64,000 nt of DNA from an uncultured Campylobacter sp. (GCF_937980635.1 NZ_CALJPG010000009.1:62001-126000); one strand, 5' to 3'; shown: positions 33,520 to 41,840, counted from the first letter of the stretch. Notes: generated by a model from the letters alone, not told the origin. Numbers and translations are program-made.

Positions 33520-34263
33520 TTACTCCGTAATGTCTTTGCCGAAATATTTAAGTGAAATTTCTTTCAGCACGCCTTTTTGCTTTAGCGATTTTAGCGCGGA
33601 ATTTATCTGCGCCGTCAGCTCGTCGTCCTTTTTAAGCAGCACAGCTGAATAGATCGGCTCATTGCCTTGAGCTGCGATTTTTAGTGGGGCGTTTGGGCGC
33701 TGCTTCATATAGTCGAAAAATGTGATATTGTCGTTGATCGTAGCGTCTGCGCGACGAGCTATGATGAGCTCCACTCCCTTGCTAAATCCGTCTGCCGTAA
33801 CGACCTCGGCGCCATAGCTGCGCGCCATGTCAGCCCAGTTACTGGTAGCGGAGTGGACGCTTTTTTTGCCTTTAAGATCCGCAAAACTCTTAATCTCCTC
33901 GTTATCAGCTCGCACTACCAGCGCAGCGTAAGCTACGGTATAAGGCTCGCTGAAATTATATTTTTTCTTGCGCTCCTGCGTGATGCTTACTTGATTCATC
34001 GCTATGTCCGCTTTGCCTGCGTCAAATGCCGCGAGCATCGCATCCCACGGCGCGGTTAAAAATTCCGCCTTTAGCCCTAGCTCTTTTGCTAGTGCGCGAG
34101 CGATATCGACATCAAAGCCGGTAAGATTATTTTTCTCGTCATAGAAAGAATACGGCGAGTAAGTCCCCTCCGTGGCTATTACGAGCGTGCCCTCTTTAAG
34201 CGTCTTAGCGCCTAAGGTAGCGGTGATCAGCGCTGTTGCGAGCAGGGCTTTAAATATTTTCAT
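33520..34263 (-). CDS. Amino-acid (cystine-type) ABC binding protein 2
   Basis: A 247-residue periplasmic binding protein with a signal peptide (LLATALITATLGA). It is strongly similar to the next gene along its whole length (ATEGTYSPYSFYDEKNNLTG, NQVSITQERKKKYNFSEPYT, HSATSNWADMARSYGA and the shared C-terminus ending KEISLKYFGKD), so the pair arose by tandem duplication. Two binders feeding one permease could widen the substrate range (for example cystine and cysteine or a related thioether). It is the first gene of the operon; the promoter should be in the A/T-rich 34264-34400 region. Confidence 0.9.
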   Translation of the reverse strand: MKIFKALLATALITATLGAKTLKEGTLVIATEGTYSPYSFYDEKNNLTGFDVDIARALAKELGLKAEFLTAPWDAMLAAFDAGKADIAMNQVSITQERKKKYNFSEPYTVAYAALVVRADNEEIKSFADLKGKKSVHSATSNWADMARSYGAEVVTADGFSKGVELIIARRADATINDNITFFDYMKQRPNAPLKIAAQGNEPIYSAVLLKKDDELTAQINSALKSLKQKGVLKEISLKYFGKDITE

Positions 34264-34648
34264 TGAATCTCCTTGAAATTTAGCTATCGCTCGCGCTGCG
34301 AGCAGATGCGCGATTATATCGTGCGGAATATATAATTTTTATTAAAAATTTTAAATTTTAGTAAGACGTGATACAAAATTTCGCCTGCATGACAAAACTT
34401 TAGCTCATATATTTTTAAAATTTTGACAGAGGTGATTTATAAAATTTCAAGTTTATTAGGTAAAAGTATCACAGAGGGAATTCAGCCTGCGATATAAGAT
34501 AAAATTTGCAAGTATTTTGAGGCGATTTTTTGAGTTAGAAGCTAAAATTTTGCGCAAGCTAGACTTCTGCTTGCAGTTGCGAGCGCAAGAGAAGCAAAAT
34601 TTCTCTCAAAAGCGCTCGCAAGATGATCCTTTTGAAAAAGACGAGCCG
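34264..34648. other. Gap between the ABC operon and proA, holds a dispersed repeat
   Basis: No gene was seen. The left part is A/T rich and probably carries the promoter of the binding-protein operon (minus strand). The right part holds one copy of an 80-base repeat (34486-34564) that occurs again near 39.1 kb. Confidence 0.55.
34486..34564. repeat. Dispersed non-coding repeat, copy 1
   Basis: Starts CCTGCGATA and ends GCTAGAC. It aligns over about 80 bases with 39059-39138 (shared blocks: TTTGCAAGTATTT, GAGGCGATTTTT, GCTAAAATTTTGCGCA and GCTAGAC; roughly 84% by eye). Both copies lie between two minus-strand genes, outside coding DNA. The function is unknown. Confidence 0.75.
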
Positions 34649-35908
34649 CTAGCGAATTTGCCCGCCTCCGCGGACGACGTATTTATAGGTCGTGAGCTCT
34701 CTCACCCCCATCGGCCCTCTGGCGTGCAGCTTTTGCGTGCTGATGCCGATCTCGCCGCCGAATCCAAACTCGCTGCCGTCGCTAAAGCGCGTCGAGGCAT
34801 TGGCGTAGACGATCGCGCTGCCGACTTCGTTTAAAAACCGCTCGATGTTTGCGTAGTTTTCACTCAAAATTGCGTCCGAATGTCCGCTGGAATGCGCGTT
34901 TATAAAGCTGATCGCCTCGTTCGTATCCCGCACGGCGCGTACGGCTAGCACGAGATCCAAAAACTCGGCACCAAAGTCGCTCTCTCCTGCAAGTTTGACG
35001 TTTTTAGCACCTCGCAGCTCCGACTCGCACGCATTAAAAAGCTCCGAACTCACGCGAAACTCGACCTCTGGCATTTCGCGCACAAGCTCAGGCAAAATTT
35101 CGCCCGCCACGCGCTCATGCAAAAGCACGCACTCAACGGCGTTACAAACGCTTGGACGCTGGGTTTTGGCGTTTTTGATTATCTTTGCCGCCTCGCTCAA
35201 ATTTGCGCTCTCATCGACAAAGATGTGGCAAACTCCCTCACCCGTCATGATGATCGGTACGGTCGCGTTTTGCGCGATAAAATCTTTTAAGCTCTTGCCG
35301 CCGCGCGGTATCAAAACGTCGATATACTCGCTCATTTTCGCCATGTGCGCTACGACTTCGCGTTCGGCGCTCTCCACGAGCTGCACTGCACCCGTCGGTA
35401 AGCCGAATTTCGCCCCCGCCTCGTTAAATAAATTTACTAAAAAGATGTTTGAATTTAGCGCACTAGCACTGCCTCGCAGGATCGCTGCATTGCCGCTTTT
35501 TAGCGCCAGAGCCGCCGCGTCGATGCTGACGTTTGGACGGCTCTCATAGATGATACCAAGCACCCCCAGCGGCACGCGCACGCGGCTGATTTGCATGCCG
35601 TTTGGATGGCTCCAGCCGCCTAGATTCTCGCCCACGACTTCGGCGAAGCCCGCCACCTCGCGCACGCCCTGCGCCATAGCCTCGATGCGGGCGTCGGTTA
35701 GCCTTAGGCGGTCCAGCAACGCCGCACTCAAGCCCGATTTCTCGCCGTTTGCAAGGTCTTTGGCGTTTGCCGCTTTTATCGCGTCCTTTTGCGCGAGCAG
35801 CTCATCCGCCACGGCGTTTAAAATTTCAAATTTAGCCTTGCTACCAAGCCTCAAAAGCTCGCCGCAAGCGTCTTTTGCGCGCTTACAGATCTCTAAAATT
35901 TCGTTCAT
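34649..35908 (-). CDS. proA: Glutamate-5-semialdehyde dehydrogenase (gamma-glutamyl phosphate reductase)
   Basis: Second step of proline synthesis: reduces glutamyl-5-phosphate with NADPH. 419 residues. Recognised by GVLGIIYESRPNVSIDAAAL, the KSGNAAILRGSASALNSN region, PRGGKSLKDFI, RPSVCNAVECVLLH with the catalytic cysteine, and the C-terminal GEIGISTQKLHARGPMGVRE. ProB is encoded two genes upstream on the same strand, with the small EF-hand gene between. Confidence 0.96.
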   Translation of the reverse strand: MNEILEICKRAKDACGELLRLGSKAKFEILNAVADELLAQKDAIKAANAKDLANGEKSGLSAALLDRLRLTDARIEAMAQGVREVAGFAEVVGENLGGWSHPNGMQISRVRVPLGVLGIIYESRPNVSIDAAALALKSGNAAILRGSASALNSNIFLVNLFNEAGAKFGLPTGAVQLVESAEREVVAHMAKMSEYIDVLIPRGGKSLKDFIAQNATVPIIMTGEGVCHIFVDESANLSEAAKIIKNAKTQRPSVCNAVECVLLHERVAGEILPELVREMPEVEFRVSSELFNACESELRGAKNVKLAGESDFGAEFLDLVLAVRAVRDTNEAISFINAHSSGHSDAILSENYANIERFLNEVGSAIVYANASTRFSDGSEFGFGGEIGISTQKLHARGPMGVRELTTYKYVVRGGGQIR

Positions 35909-36150
35909 TTTTGCTCCTTACTCTATAAATCAAATCGCATGCTGCGTATAAAAATGCCGCGAGCGTCGCTTGTATCGCGTCCAAAATTCCTGCGCGTCTT
36001 ATTTTTATCCGCGCGCGACGGCTTAAATTTAGCGCGCTTTAGGCCATTTTATTTCGGATTTTCTTGCGTCAAAATTTCGCTTACTCGCCCGGCATTATGC
36101 CCAACCTTCTCGTTCCAATTCGCGCAGGGCGCTTTTACATAATCCGCCGG

Positions 36151-36414
36151 CTAATATCCGCACAGTTCAAGAACGTCTAGCTCGCCGTTTTTATCGGCGT
36201 CCAGTTCGTTAAATTTCGCCGCCCACGCCGCGCCTTGCGCCGAAAATTTAAACTTAATATTCTTTGGGGCTACCGCTTTCTCCCACTCGGCGCGGTTTAG
36301 CGTGCCGCCTTGATCCTCGTCGTTAGCCGCTATAAAAATTATAGAGGGATTTGCCTCTTTGCACGCCCACGCCGCGCCCGTCAAAAGTAGCGCAAAAAAT
36401 ATAATCTTTTTCAT
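36151..36414 (-). CDS. Secreted EF-hand protein
   Basis: 87 residues with a signal peptide (MKKIIFFALLLTGAAWA, cleavage probably before or at C18). Two calcium-binding loops are visible: D32-E43 (DEDQGGTLNRAE, acceptable ligands) and D72-E83 (DADKNGELDVLE, canonical D.D.N-G.L..E). A cysteine near each end (C18, C85) could form a disulfide. A cysteine after the signal could also be a lipid site, but the residues before it (AWAC) are only a weak lipobox. It sits between proB and proA on the same strand. A calcium-binding or structural role is inferred; no partner is evident. Confidence 0.75.
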   Translation of the reverse strand: MKKIIFFALLLTGAAWACKEANPSIIFIAANDEDQGGTLNRAEWEKAVAPKNIKFKFSAQGAAWAAKFNELDADKNGELDVLELCGY

Positions 36415-36462
36415 CTTCGCCTTCCGTTTGAAATTTTAAACGCACAGAACACGGCTAAAATT

Positions 36463-37584
36463 TCATTGCAGCGCGATATTATCCGCGTGGATCGCGTCAT
36501 CGTCGCTTTTGTAGCCTAAAGCCTGCTCTATCTCATCGCTTTTTACGCCCGCTATGCGCGCAAGCTCGCAGCTTGAATAGTTGCTAATACCGTGTGCCAG
36601 CAGCTTGCCGTCAGTCGCGCAGACGTTTACGATCTCGCCGCGCTCAAACTCACCGCGCACCTCGGCAATCCCGACCGCAAGCAGGCTTTTGCCCGATTTT
36701 ATCGCCTCTGCCGCCCCTGCGTCGATAATCACCGCGCCTTTGCTAATCGCGCCGTATGCGAGCCAGTATTTACGCGAACTAAGCCGCGCCGCGCCCGCGC
36801 TAAAGAGGGTGCCGACCTCGTCGCCCGCCGCTATTTTAAGCAAAATTCCGTCCGTACGCCCGTTTGCGATGATCAGGCTAGTGCCGATCTGATTTGCCAT
36901 TTGCGCCGCCGCGATCTTGGTCGCCATGCCGCCCGTGCCGAATTTACTGCCCTCGCCGCCTGCCATTTTGACGACGCGCTCGTCGATTTCTTCAATAAAG
37001 CTTAAAAGTTTTGCGTCCGCGTGCTCGCTCGGATTTTTGTCGTACAGCCCGTCGATATCGCTTAAAATCACGAGCAGATCAGCATCGATTAGCCCCGCTA
37101 CTAGCGCGCTTAGCGTGTCGTTATCGCCCACTTTGAGTTCATCTGCTACGACGGGGTCGTTTTCATTTATGATCGGTACGATGCCGCGCGAGAGCAGCTC
37201 CGCGCAGACGTTTCGCACGCTAAGATAGCGCGCCCTGTCGCTAAAATCGCCTCGGCTTAACAGCAGCTGCGCGATAATGCGGTCATGCGCCCAAAACAGC
37301 CGCTCGTAAAGATGCATCAGCGCGACCTGCCCGACCGCCGCCAGAGCCTGCTTGCGGCTTAAAATTTTAGGTCTTTGCGCGATGCCTAGCAGCCCCATGC
37401 CCGCGCCCACGGCGCCCGAGCTTACCAAAGCCACGCAAAAGCCCGCATCTTTTAGCTTGCAAATTTGCGCGACTAGACTTTTGATGAGCCGCTCATTTAG
37501 CGAACCGTCCGCATTGGTAAGCGTCGAAGTACCGATTTTTACGACGATACGTTTTGCGCCGCCCAGAAGCTCTTTTCTACCCAT
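36463..37584 (-). CDS. proB: Glutamate 5-kinase
   Basis: First step of proline synthesis: phosphorylates glutamate. 373 residues: amino-acid kinase domain (1-260) with VVKIGTSTLTN, SSGAVGAGMGLLG, NENDPVVADELKVGDNDTLS and GTGGMATKIAAA, then a C-terminal PUA domain (about 275-360), as in full-length ProB. The PUA domain is where feedback and RNA-like folds are found in the family. Its start has no unusual features. proA lies downstream beyond the EF-hand gene. Confidence 0.96.
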   Translation of the reverse strand: MGRKELLGGAKRIVVKIGTSTLTNADGSLNERLIKSLVAQICKLKDAGFCVALVSSGAVGAGMGLLGIAQRPKILSRKQALAAVGQVALMHLYERLFWAHDRIIAQLLLSRGDFSDRARYLSVRNVCAELLSRGIVPIINENDPVVADELKVGDNDTLSALVAGLIDADLLVILSDIDGLYDKNPSEHADAKLLSFIEEIDERVVKMAGGEGSKFGTGGMATKIAAAQMANQIGTSLIIANGRTDGILLKIAAGDEVGTLFSAGAARLSSRKYWLAYGAISKGAVIIDAGAAEAIKSGKSLLAVGIAEVRGEFERGEIVNVCATDGKLLAHGISNYSSCELARIAGVKSDEIEQALGYKSDDDAIHADNIALQ

Positions 37585-37730
37585 TTTCCGCTCCGAAATT
37601 TTTGAAAATTATATCGAAAACGGCTTATTTTAAATTTTATGTTTTGAGCTGAGTAGATGCGAGCTTTTGGTTTAAATTTATTCCCGAGTAATTCTAATAA
37701 AGCGTAGAGATAGTCCGTCTACGAAGATCG

Positions 37731-37753
37731 TAACGGGAGATAAACTCCCGTTA
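37731..37753. terminator. Perfect 9-bp hairpin downstream of the cytochrome genes
   Basis: TAACGGGAG and its complement around the loop ATAAA. It lies between proB (minus strand, upstream end at 37584) and the end of the response-regulator stump. No T run follows on the minus strand, so it is a candidate terminator or transcript-stabilising hairpin for the cytochrome operon. Confidence 0.4.
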
Positions 37754-37794
37754 TCGCGCGAAATTTTACTGATTTAAAATTTACCGGATCCTTG

Positions 37795-37860
37795 CTAAAG
37801 CGCGGCGTTGAGACTTAGTTGCATCTCCACGTCGTCGCTAACGAGCAAAATTTTCTTCAT
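37795..37860 (-). pseudogene. 21-codon stump of a response regulator
   Basis: Minus-strand frame MKKILLVSDDVEMQLSLNAAL then TAG. This is the exact form of the first beta-strand and helix of a response-regulator receiver (MKKILLV.DD...), including the acidic pair, and nothing receiver-like follows in any frame I read. It starts 6 bases after the NapC-type gene stop, so it once belonged to that operon. It could also be a short functional peptide, but a truncated gene is the simpler reading. Confidence 0.45.
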
Positions 37861-37866
37861 TTTAGC

Positions 37867-38538
37867 CTACTTTTTGGTGGCATTGCCTTCTTTATCTTCA
37901 GTCTTCACCTCTTTCGGCCCCACATAATCCTCCCCGAAATATGCCTTCTTTATCTCTTCTTTTTTGATTGCGGCTTTCTTTTCGTAGATTTTGTATTCAG
38001 GCTTCCAGTAGTTTAGCATATTGTTTAGCCCGCTGTGGCCTACCTCGGCGTGACAGCTAGCGCAGGTTAGTTGCTTATCGGTATTTAGCAAGCTTTGATA
38101 GTGAGCGTGCATCTTTTGAGCCTGGGCTGAGGTTAGCTTATTATCCACCAAATTCGTATGGCAACTAACGCAACCGTTATCAAATACGAAGTGCTCTCTT
38201 TTCTCTCTATTTTTATGCCAGTCTATAGCCTCCGGGTCTTTGAAGAAATGAATATATCCCTCCATCAATCCGTTTTTAGCTTTAACTAGGACGTATTTGG
38301 CTAGGTTGTCGTGAGGTATGTGGCAGTCTACGCATTTAGCCCTTACTCCGCTTTTGCCTTTGCCGCTGTGAACGTCGTTACTATAAGCTATAACCATAGG
38401 ATCCATCTCGTGGCACACTACGCAAAACTTCTCTCCGCTAGTTTCTTCTAGGGCGTAATGTACGGGCAGTACGACTAAAAACCCTATAATGCCGCTTACT
38501 AATATAATAAGCGCTAGTACTTTCTTTGAAATTTTCAT
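37867..38538 (-). CDS. NapC/NirT-type tetraheme membrane cytochrome c (quinol dehydrogenase)
   Basis: 223 residues with one N-terminal membrane anchor (about residues 6-30) and four CXXCH heme sites: CVVCH, CVDCH, CVSCH and CASCH. Proteins of this family take electrons from menaquinol and pass them to periplasmic reductases. I start at ATG 38538 (MKISKKVLALII), which overlaps the preceding cytochrome gene by 4 bases; the open frame extends 17 codons further upstream but only inside that gene. The C-terminal 40 residues are lysine/glutamate rich and non-heme. It follows the soluble tetraheme cytochrome and the flavoprotein. Confidence 0.9.
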   Translation of the reverse strand: MKISKKVLALIILVSGIIGFLVVLPVHYALEETSGEKFCVVCHEMDPMVIAYSNDVHSGKGKSGVRAKCVDCHIPHDNLAKYVLVKAKNGLMEGYIHFFKDPEAIDWHKNREKREHFVFDNGCVSCHTNLVDNKLTSAQAQKMHAHYQSLLNTDKQLTCASCHAEVGHSGLNNMLNYWKPEYKIYEKKAAIKKEEIKKAYFGEDYVGPKEVKTEDKEGNATKK

Positions 38539-38975
38539 GGCGTTACCCCCATCCATTGTGGAACTTCGTGTTCGTGGCACTCCGTGCACATATTGGTTGA
38601 TTTTTTATGCTCGTTGTGGCACTCGTCGCAGTATAGCGTAGGGCCGTCGTGAACCGAGTTGTGGGGATTTGCTTTTAGCAGATCCATGTATTCTAGTCTT
38701 TTAGCTATCTTTTTCTTGTCGCCGTGACAGGATATACAGCCTTTATCGCCGATAGATTTAAATTTACTAGCGTCGTTTCCTTGTCCTTCGTGACAATCAA
38801 GACAGGTGAAGCTTAGCTTTTCGTGGTGAGGTTTTAAAGGGTGTTTGGCTCGCAGTTCATCGGTGACGTTAAGATCTACTAAAGACGTTATCTTTGCGCT
38901 TGGTGCGCCTGCGCTAAATGCAAAAGAGCATAGCAGCATAGATGCGCACAAGGCGAGAAACGCTTTATGTTTCAT
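38535..38975 (-). CDS. Periplasmic tetraheme cytochrome c
   Basis: 146 residues with a signal peptide (about residues 1-22, ending near AFSAGA) and four CXXCH sites: CLDCH, CISCH, CDECH and CTECH. It also has many extra histidines (HPLKPHHEKL, NPHNSVHDG) for bis-His ligation. It is like the heme domain of flavocytochrome c fumarate reductases, here as a separate protein. It would shuttle electrons from the NapC-type protein to the flavoprotein encoded just upstream. Its stop overlaps the NapC-type start by 4 bases. Confidence 0.9.
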   Translation of the reverse strand: MKHKAFLALCASMLLCSFAFSAGAPSAKITSLVDLNVTDELRAKHPLKPHHEKLSFTCLDCHEGQGNDASKFKSIGDKGCISCHGDKKKIAKRLEYMDLLKANPHNSVHDGPTLYCDECHNEHKKSTNMCTECHEHEVPQWMGVTP

Positions 38976-39015
38976 GCGAATTTCCTTTCGGATGCCTAGT
39001 TTGCAAATTTAACTA

Positions 39016-39057
39016 CAAATTCGGCTTCAAATTTAAAAGTACCGCAAGCCGAATTTG
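39016..39057. repeat. 12-bp inverted repeat (hairpin) after the flavoprotein gene
   Basis: CAAATTCGGCTT (39016-39027) and its exact complement (39046-39057) around an 18-base A/T-rich loop. It lies between the flavoprotein gene and the cytochrome genes, directly next to copy 2 of the dispersed repeat. It may act as a processing or stability element in the shared transcript. Confidence 0.6.
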
Positions 39058-39058
39058 A

Positions 39059-39138
39059 CCTGCGATACGAAATAAGATTTGCAAGTATTTCGAGGCGATT
39101 TTTGGGGTTGCGCGGCTAAAATTTTGCGCAGGCTAGAC
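39059..39138. repeat. Dispersed non-coding repeat, copy 2
   Basis: Partner of 34486-34564; the ends CCTGCGATA and GGCTAGAC are shared. It lies in the 226-base spacer between the flavoprotein stop and the tetraheme cytochrome start (both minus strand). Confidence 0.75.
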
Positions 39139-39201
39139 AAAATAGTCTGCCAAGCAAAATTTTAGCAAGCTCCGCAAAAAGCGTCCGAAAGACGCCGCAA
39201 A

Positions 39202-40752
39202 TTAGCCTATATTCTCACCGGCTATCATACCAAACGTTAGACAATCTGCGATCGCCACGCTACCTAAGCGGCTAGCTCCGTGTACGCCGCCGGTGATCTC
39301 GCCTGCGGCAAATAGTCTTGGGATAGGCATCTCGGTTTGTAGCGAGATAACCTGAGCTTTGGTATTGATATCGATACCGCCCATAGTGTGGTGAAGTTTT
39401 GGCGTACCGCGCATAGCGTAGAAAGGCGGTTTAGAGATATCTACGCCGTTTGTAGTGGTTTTATCCATAGGCTTACCGAAGTCTTCGTCTTTGCCTGATT
39501 TGACGAAGCTATTATATCTCTCGACGGTCTTTTTTAGCTCTGCGGCAGGGATTTTATAAAAAGCCGCTAGTTCGTCTAGGGTTTCAAATTTCTTTAGTAC
39601 GCCAGATTCCAGCGGTTTGGTGTAGTGCTCAGGTATGACCATGTTTTTTACGCCCTCAGAATCGCAGAAGTTGATAGGATAGATATCGGCTTTTGCGTCT
39701 ATTACTTTAAACATAGCTTGAGAGCGCGTGCGGCGGTCTGCTAGCTCGTTCATATAGCGTTTGCCGGTTCTTGGATCAACTGAAATTCCGTAGCGGAAAC
39801 TTCCGTTTACGTTAAACATAGAGCCTACGCCAAAGCCTTTTTCGTCAGGGCATGCCCATGGACCAAATTGTATCCAGCTAAGTTGCACTGGAGTTGCGCC
39901 GATCCTAAACGCCTCTTTCATAGCGCCTGCGGTTGCGCCCGGGTGGTTGGTGCTATCCGTAGTAGGCAAGATAGACGGATCTTGTACCTGTCTAAAAAAT
40001 ACGTCGCGGCAGAATCCGCCTGCTGCTAGTACTACGCCTTTTTTAGCTTTTATAACTTTTTTAGTTCCGGTAGTGTTTTCGGCGTCGTCTTTTTGGCTCT
40101 TTGGATCAAATTTATAATCCTCTCTGATGATCACGCCGTCTACGCCGCCATCTTCGCCTAGGACGAATTCGTCAAATTTAGCTCTTTGTCTTAGCTCGCA
40201 GCCTTGTAGGTTTTTAAAGTATTCTACCATCGGCTGAACGATACCCGAACCCGAGCCGTTAGCGGTCTGAAGCGATCTAGGTACGCTGTGCCCGCCTGCG
40301 TGAGTAACTTTATCTATGTATTTAGCGCCGCATTTTAGAGTTAGTTTATATGCGTCTTGCGCGCGAGTAGCGATGGTGTCGATTAGATCTACGTGGTTTA
40401 GGCCGCGACCGGCTTTTAGGCAGTCTTTGATAAATAGCTCGTTGCTATCTTTGATACCTTCGGCTTTTTGTTTGTCGCTATTTGGAACGGCAAATATACC
40501 GCCGTTAATTACGGAGTTACCGCCGACGCGTCCCATCTTTTCTAGGATTAGGACTTTATTGCCCTTTTCGGCTGCGGTGATACCGGCCGCAAGTCCTGCA
40601 AAACCGGAACCAACGATAACTACGTCCCACTCCTCGTCAAATTTGACGTCTTTAGCGTTAACCGCAGCATTTGCGTTTACGGAGCCGAGCGCTAAAGCAC
40701 TCGCGCCAACTAGGCTCATTTTGAGCAGATCACGTCTTGAAACGTTTTCCAT
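39202..40752 (-). CDS. Periplasmic flavoprotein reductase (fumarate/urocanate reductase-like, Tat-exported)
   Basis: 516 residues. A Tat signal (SRRDLLKMSLVGASALALG) leads into an FAD domain (VVIVGSGFAGLAAGITAAEKG). Active-site regions match flavocytochrome c: GKRYMNELADRRTRSQ, LHHTMGGIDIN and AAGEITGGVHGASRLGSVAI, including the catalytic arginine and histidine positions. Relatives reduce fumarate, urocanate, methacrylate or other enoates; the substrate cannot be read from this. It has no heme sites of its own, so electrons must come from the tetraheme cytochrome and NapC-type protein encoded after it. A terminator separates it from the upstream operon. Confidence 0.9.
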   Translation of the reverse strand: MENVSRRDLLKMSLVGASALALGSVNANAAVNAKDVKFDEEWDVVIVGSGFAGLAAGITAAEKGNKVLILEKMGRVGGNSVINGGIFAVPNSDKQKAEGIKDSNELFIKDCLKAGRGLNHVDLIDTIATRAQDAYKLTLKCGAKYIDKVTHAGGHSVPRSLQTANGSGSGIVQPMVEYFKNLQGCELRQRAKFDEFVLGEDGGVDGVIIREDYKFDPKSQKDDAENTTGTKKVIKAKKGVVLAAGGFCRDVFFRQVQDPSILPTTDSTNHPGATAGAMKEAFRIGATPVQLSWIQFGPWACPDEKGFGVGSMFNVNGSFRYGISVDPRTGKRYMNELADRRTRSQAMFKVIDAKADIYPINFCDSEGVKNMVIPEHYTKPLESGVLKKFETLDELAAFYKIPAAELKKTVERYNSFVKSGKDEDFGKPMDKTTTNGVDISKPPFYAMRGTPKLHHTMGGIDINTKAQVISLQTEMPIPRLFAAGEITGGVHGASRLGSVAIADCLTFGMIAGENIG

Positions 40753-40990
40753 GATGTCTCCTTTATTTTACCGTTATACGGTTTTTTTGATGCCTAATTT
40801 TGGAGTTATTGTACCAAAAGTTAAATAAAAGCAAAATAATATTATTTAAAAATTGTTTTTAAATTTTAAAATCGCCGCCGCTAAAAAGCCGCTTATCGGC
40901 TGCCTACTAGCTCTAAATTTAGACAAATTTTAAATTTAAATCTCTACATAAAATTTATGCGCTATGAGAGCGTGTATCCTGCGCTGGATA

Positions 40991-41014
40991 AAAGACCCGC
41001 AAAAGCAGGTCTTT
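40991..41014 (-). terminator. Intrinsic terminator of the activase-NifB operon
   Basis: On the minus strand, AAAGACCTGC-TTTT-GCGGGTCTTT is a 10-bp stem with one mismatch, followed by TTTTAT. It starts on the stop codon of the NifB-like gene, so the five-gene operon ends here and the flavoprotein gene has its own promoter. Confidence 0.75.
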
Positions 41015-41840
41015 ATTTCTCGCAAAGCTTACCGCATGCGTCGGCACGGCATCTGCTGCAGTGAGTCATCTGCGCCATAGAGCCGCCGATTAGCTTGCGC
41101 ATGCCGCGAATTTCTTCATTCGAGGGCGATTTGATATTTGCAAAAGGGGTATCATGCACGGGGATCATCGCCATGCAGTTCATGATATCGGCCTGCCACT
41201 CCTTGGCTTTTTTCGCGATTTCGGGTACGTGAGCCATATTTACGCCGGGGATTACGACCGTATTGATTTTGACGATCATGCGGGCTTCTTTTAGCTTGCG
41301 GATCCCTTCCTCTTGGCGCGCCTGAAGAATTCTAGCGCCCTCTTCGCCGCGGTAAATTCTATTTCCGTGGCGTACCCAGTCATAAATTTTGCCGCCCACT
41401 TCGGGCGTTACGGCATTGACCGTTACCGTCACGTGGCTCACGCCGATGCGCACGATATCATCCACGTGCTCGGGCAGAGCTAGGCCGTTTGTGGATAGAC
41501 AAAGCAGGGCGTGAGGGAAGCGGGCTTTGCATTTTTCAAAGGTAGACAAAGTTTTGTCGGCATCGCACATAGGATCTCCGGGCCCTGCGATACCGATGAC
41601 TGAGATATCTTGTCTAAATTTAAATAGATTTTCCACGTATCTTACGGCCTCATCCGGGCTCTGCACCTTTGCCGTTACGCCGGGGCGATTTTCGTTTGCG
41701 CAGTCGTAGATGCGGTTGCAAAAATTGCATTGGATATTGCAATGCGGCGCTACTGGAAGGTGCACGCGCCCGTAGGCGGCGGATGCTTTTTTGCTAAAGC
41801 AGGGGTGGTTATCGAAGGAGGGTTTGGCGAAAAAATTCAT
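41013..41840 (-). CDS. NifB-like radical SAM protein
   Basis: 275 residues, a full radical SAM NifB core without a NifX-like tail. Conserved features are HPC at 12-14, the cluster motif CNIQCNFC (C34, C38, C41) followed by C47 in DCANENRPGV, IAGPGDP, LCLSTNGL with C114, and the C-terminal HCSRCRADACG with C261 and C264. These cysteines correspond to the sites in NifB that hold the radical SAM cluster and the two 4Fe clusters fused into the 8Fe NifB-co precursor. I start at ATG 41840 (MNFFAKPSFD), which overlaps the previous stop as TGATG. No nifHDKEN genes are in the window. It is the last gene of the double-cubane reductase operon. Confidence 0.88.
   Translation of the reverse strand: MNFFAKPSFDNHPCFSKKASAAYGRVHLPVAPHCNIQCNFCNRIYDCANENRPGVTAKVQSPDEAVRYVENLFKFRQDISVIGIAGPGDPMCDADKTLSTFEKCKARFPHALLCLSTNGLALPEHVDDIVRIGVSHVTVTVNAVTPEVGGKIYDWVRHGNRIYRGEEGARILQARQEEGIRKLKEARMIVKINTVVIPGVNMAHVPEIAKKAKEWQADIMNCMAMIPVHDTPFANIKSPSNEEIRGMRKLIGGSMAQMTHCSRCRADACGKLCEK

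Noticed and set aside
35939..36142. 67-codon plus-strand ORF between proA and the EF-hand gene
   Set aside because: Arginine-rich frame in G+C-rich intergenic DNA without RBS or homology signs.
40316..40828. 170-codon plus-strand ORF opposite the flavoprotein gene
   Set aside because: Antisense to a clear FAD protein; no domain, no RBS.
41013..41840. Evidence of nitrogen fixation from the NifB-like gene
   Set aside because: No nifH, D, K, E, N or V is in the window; the operon partners point to a different reductase.
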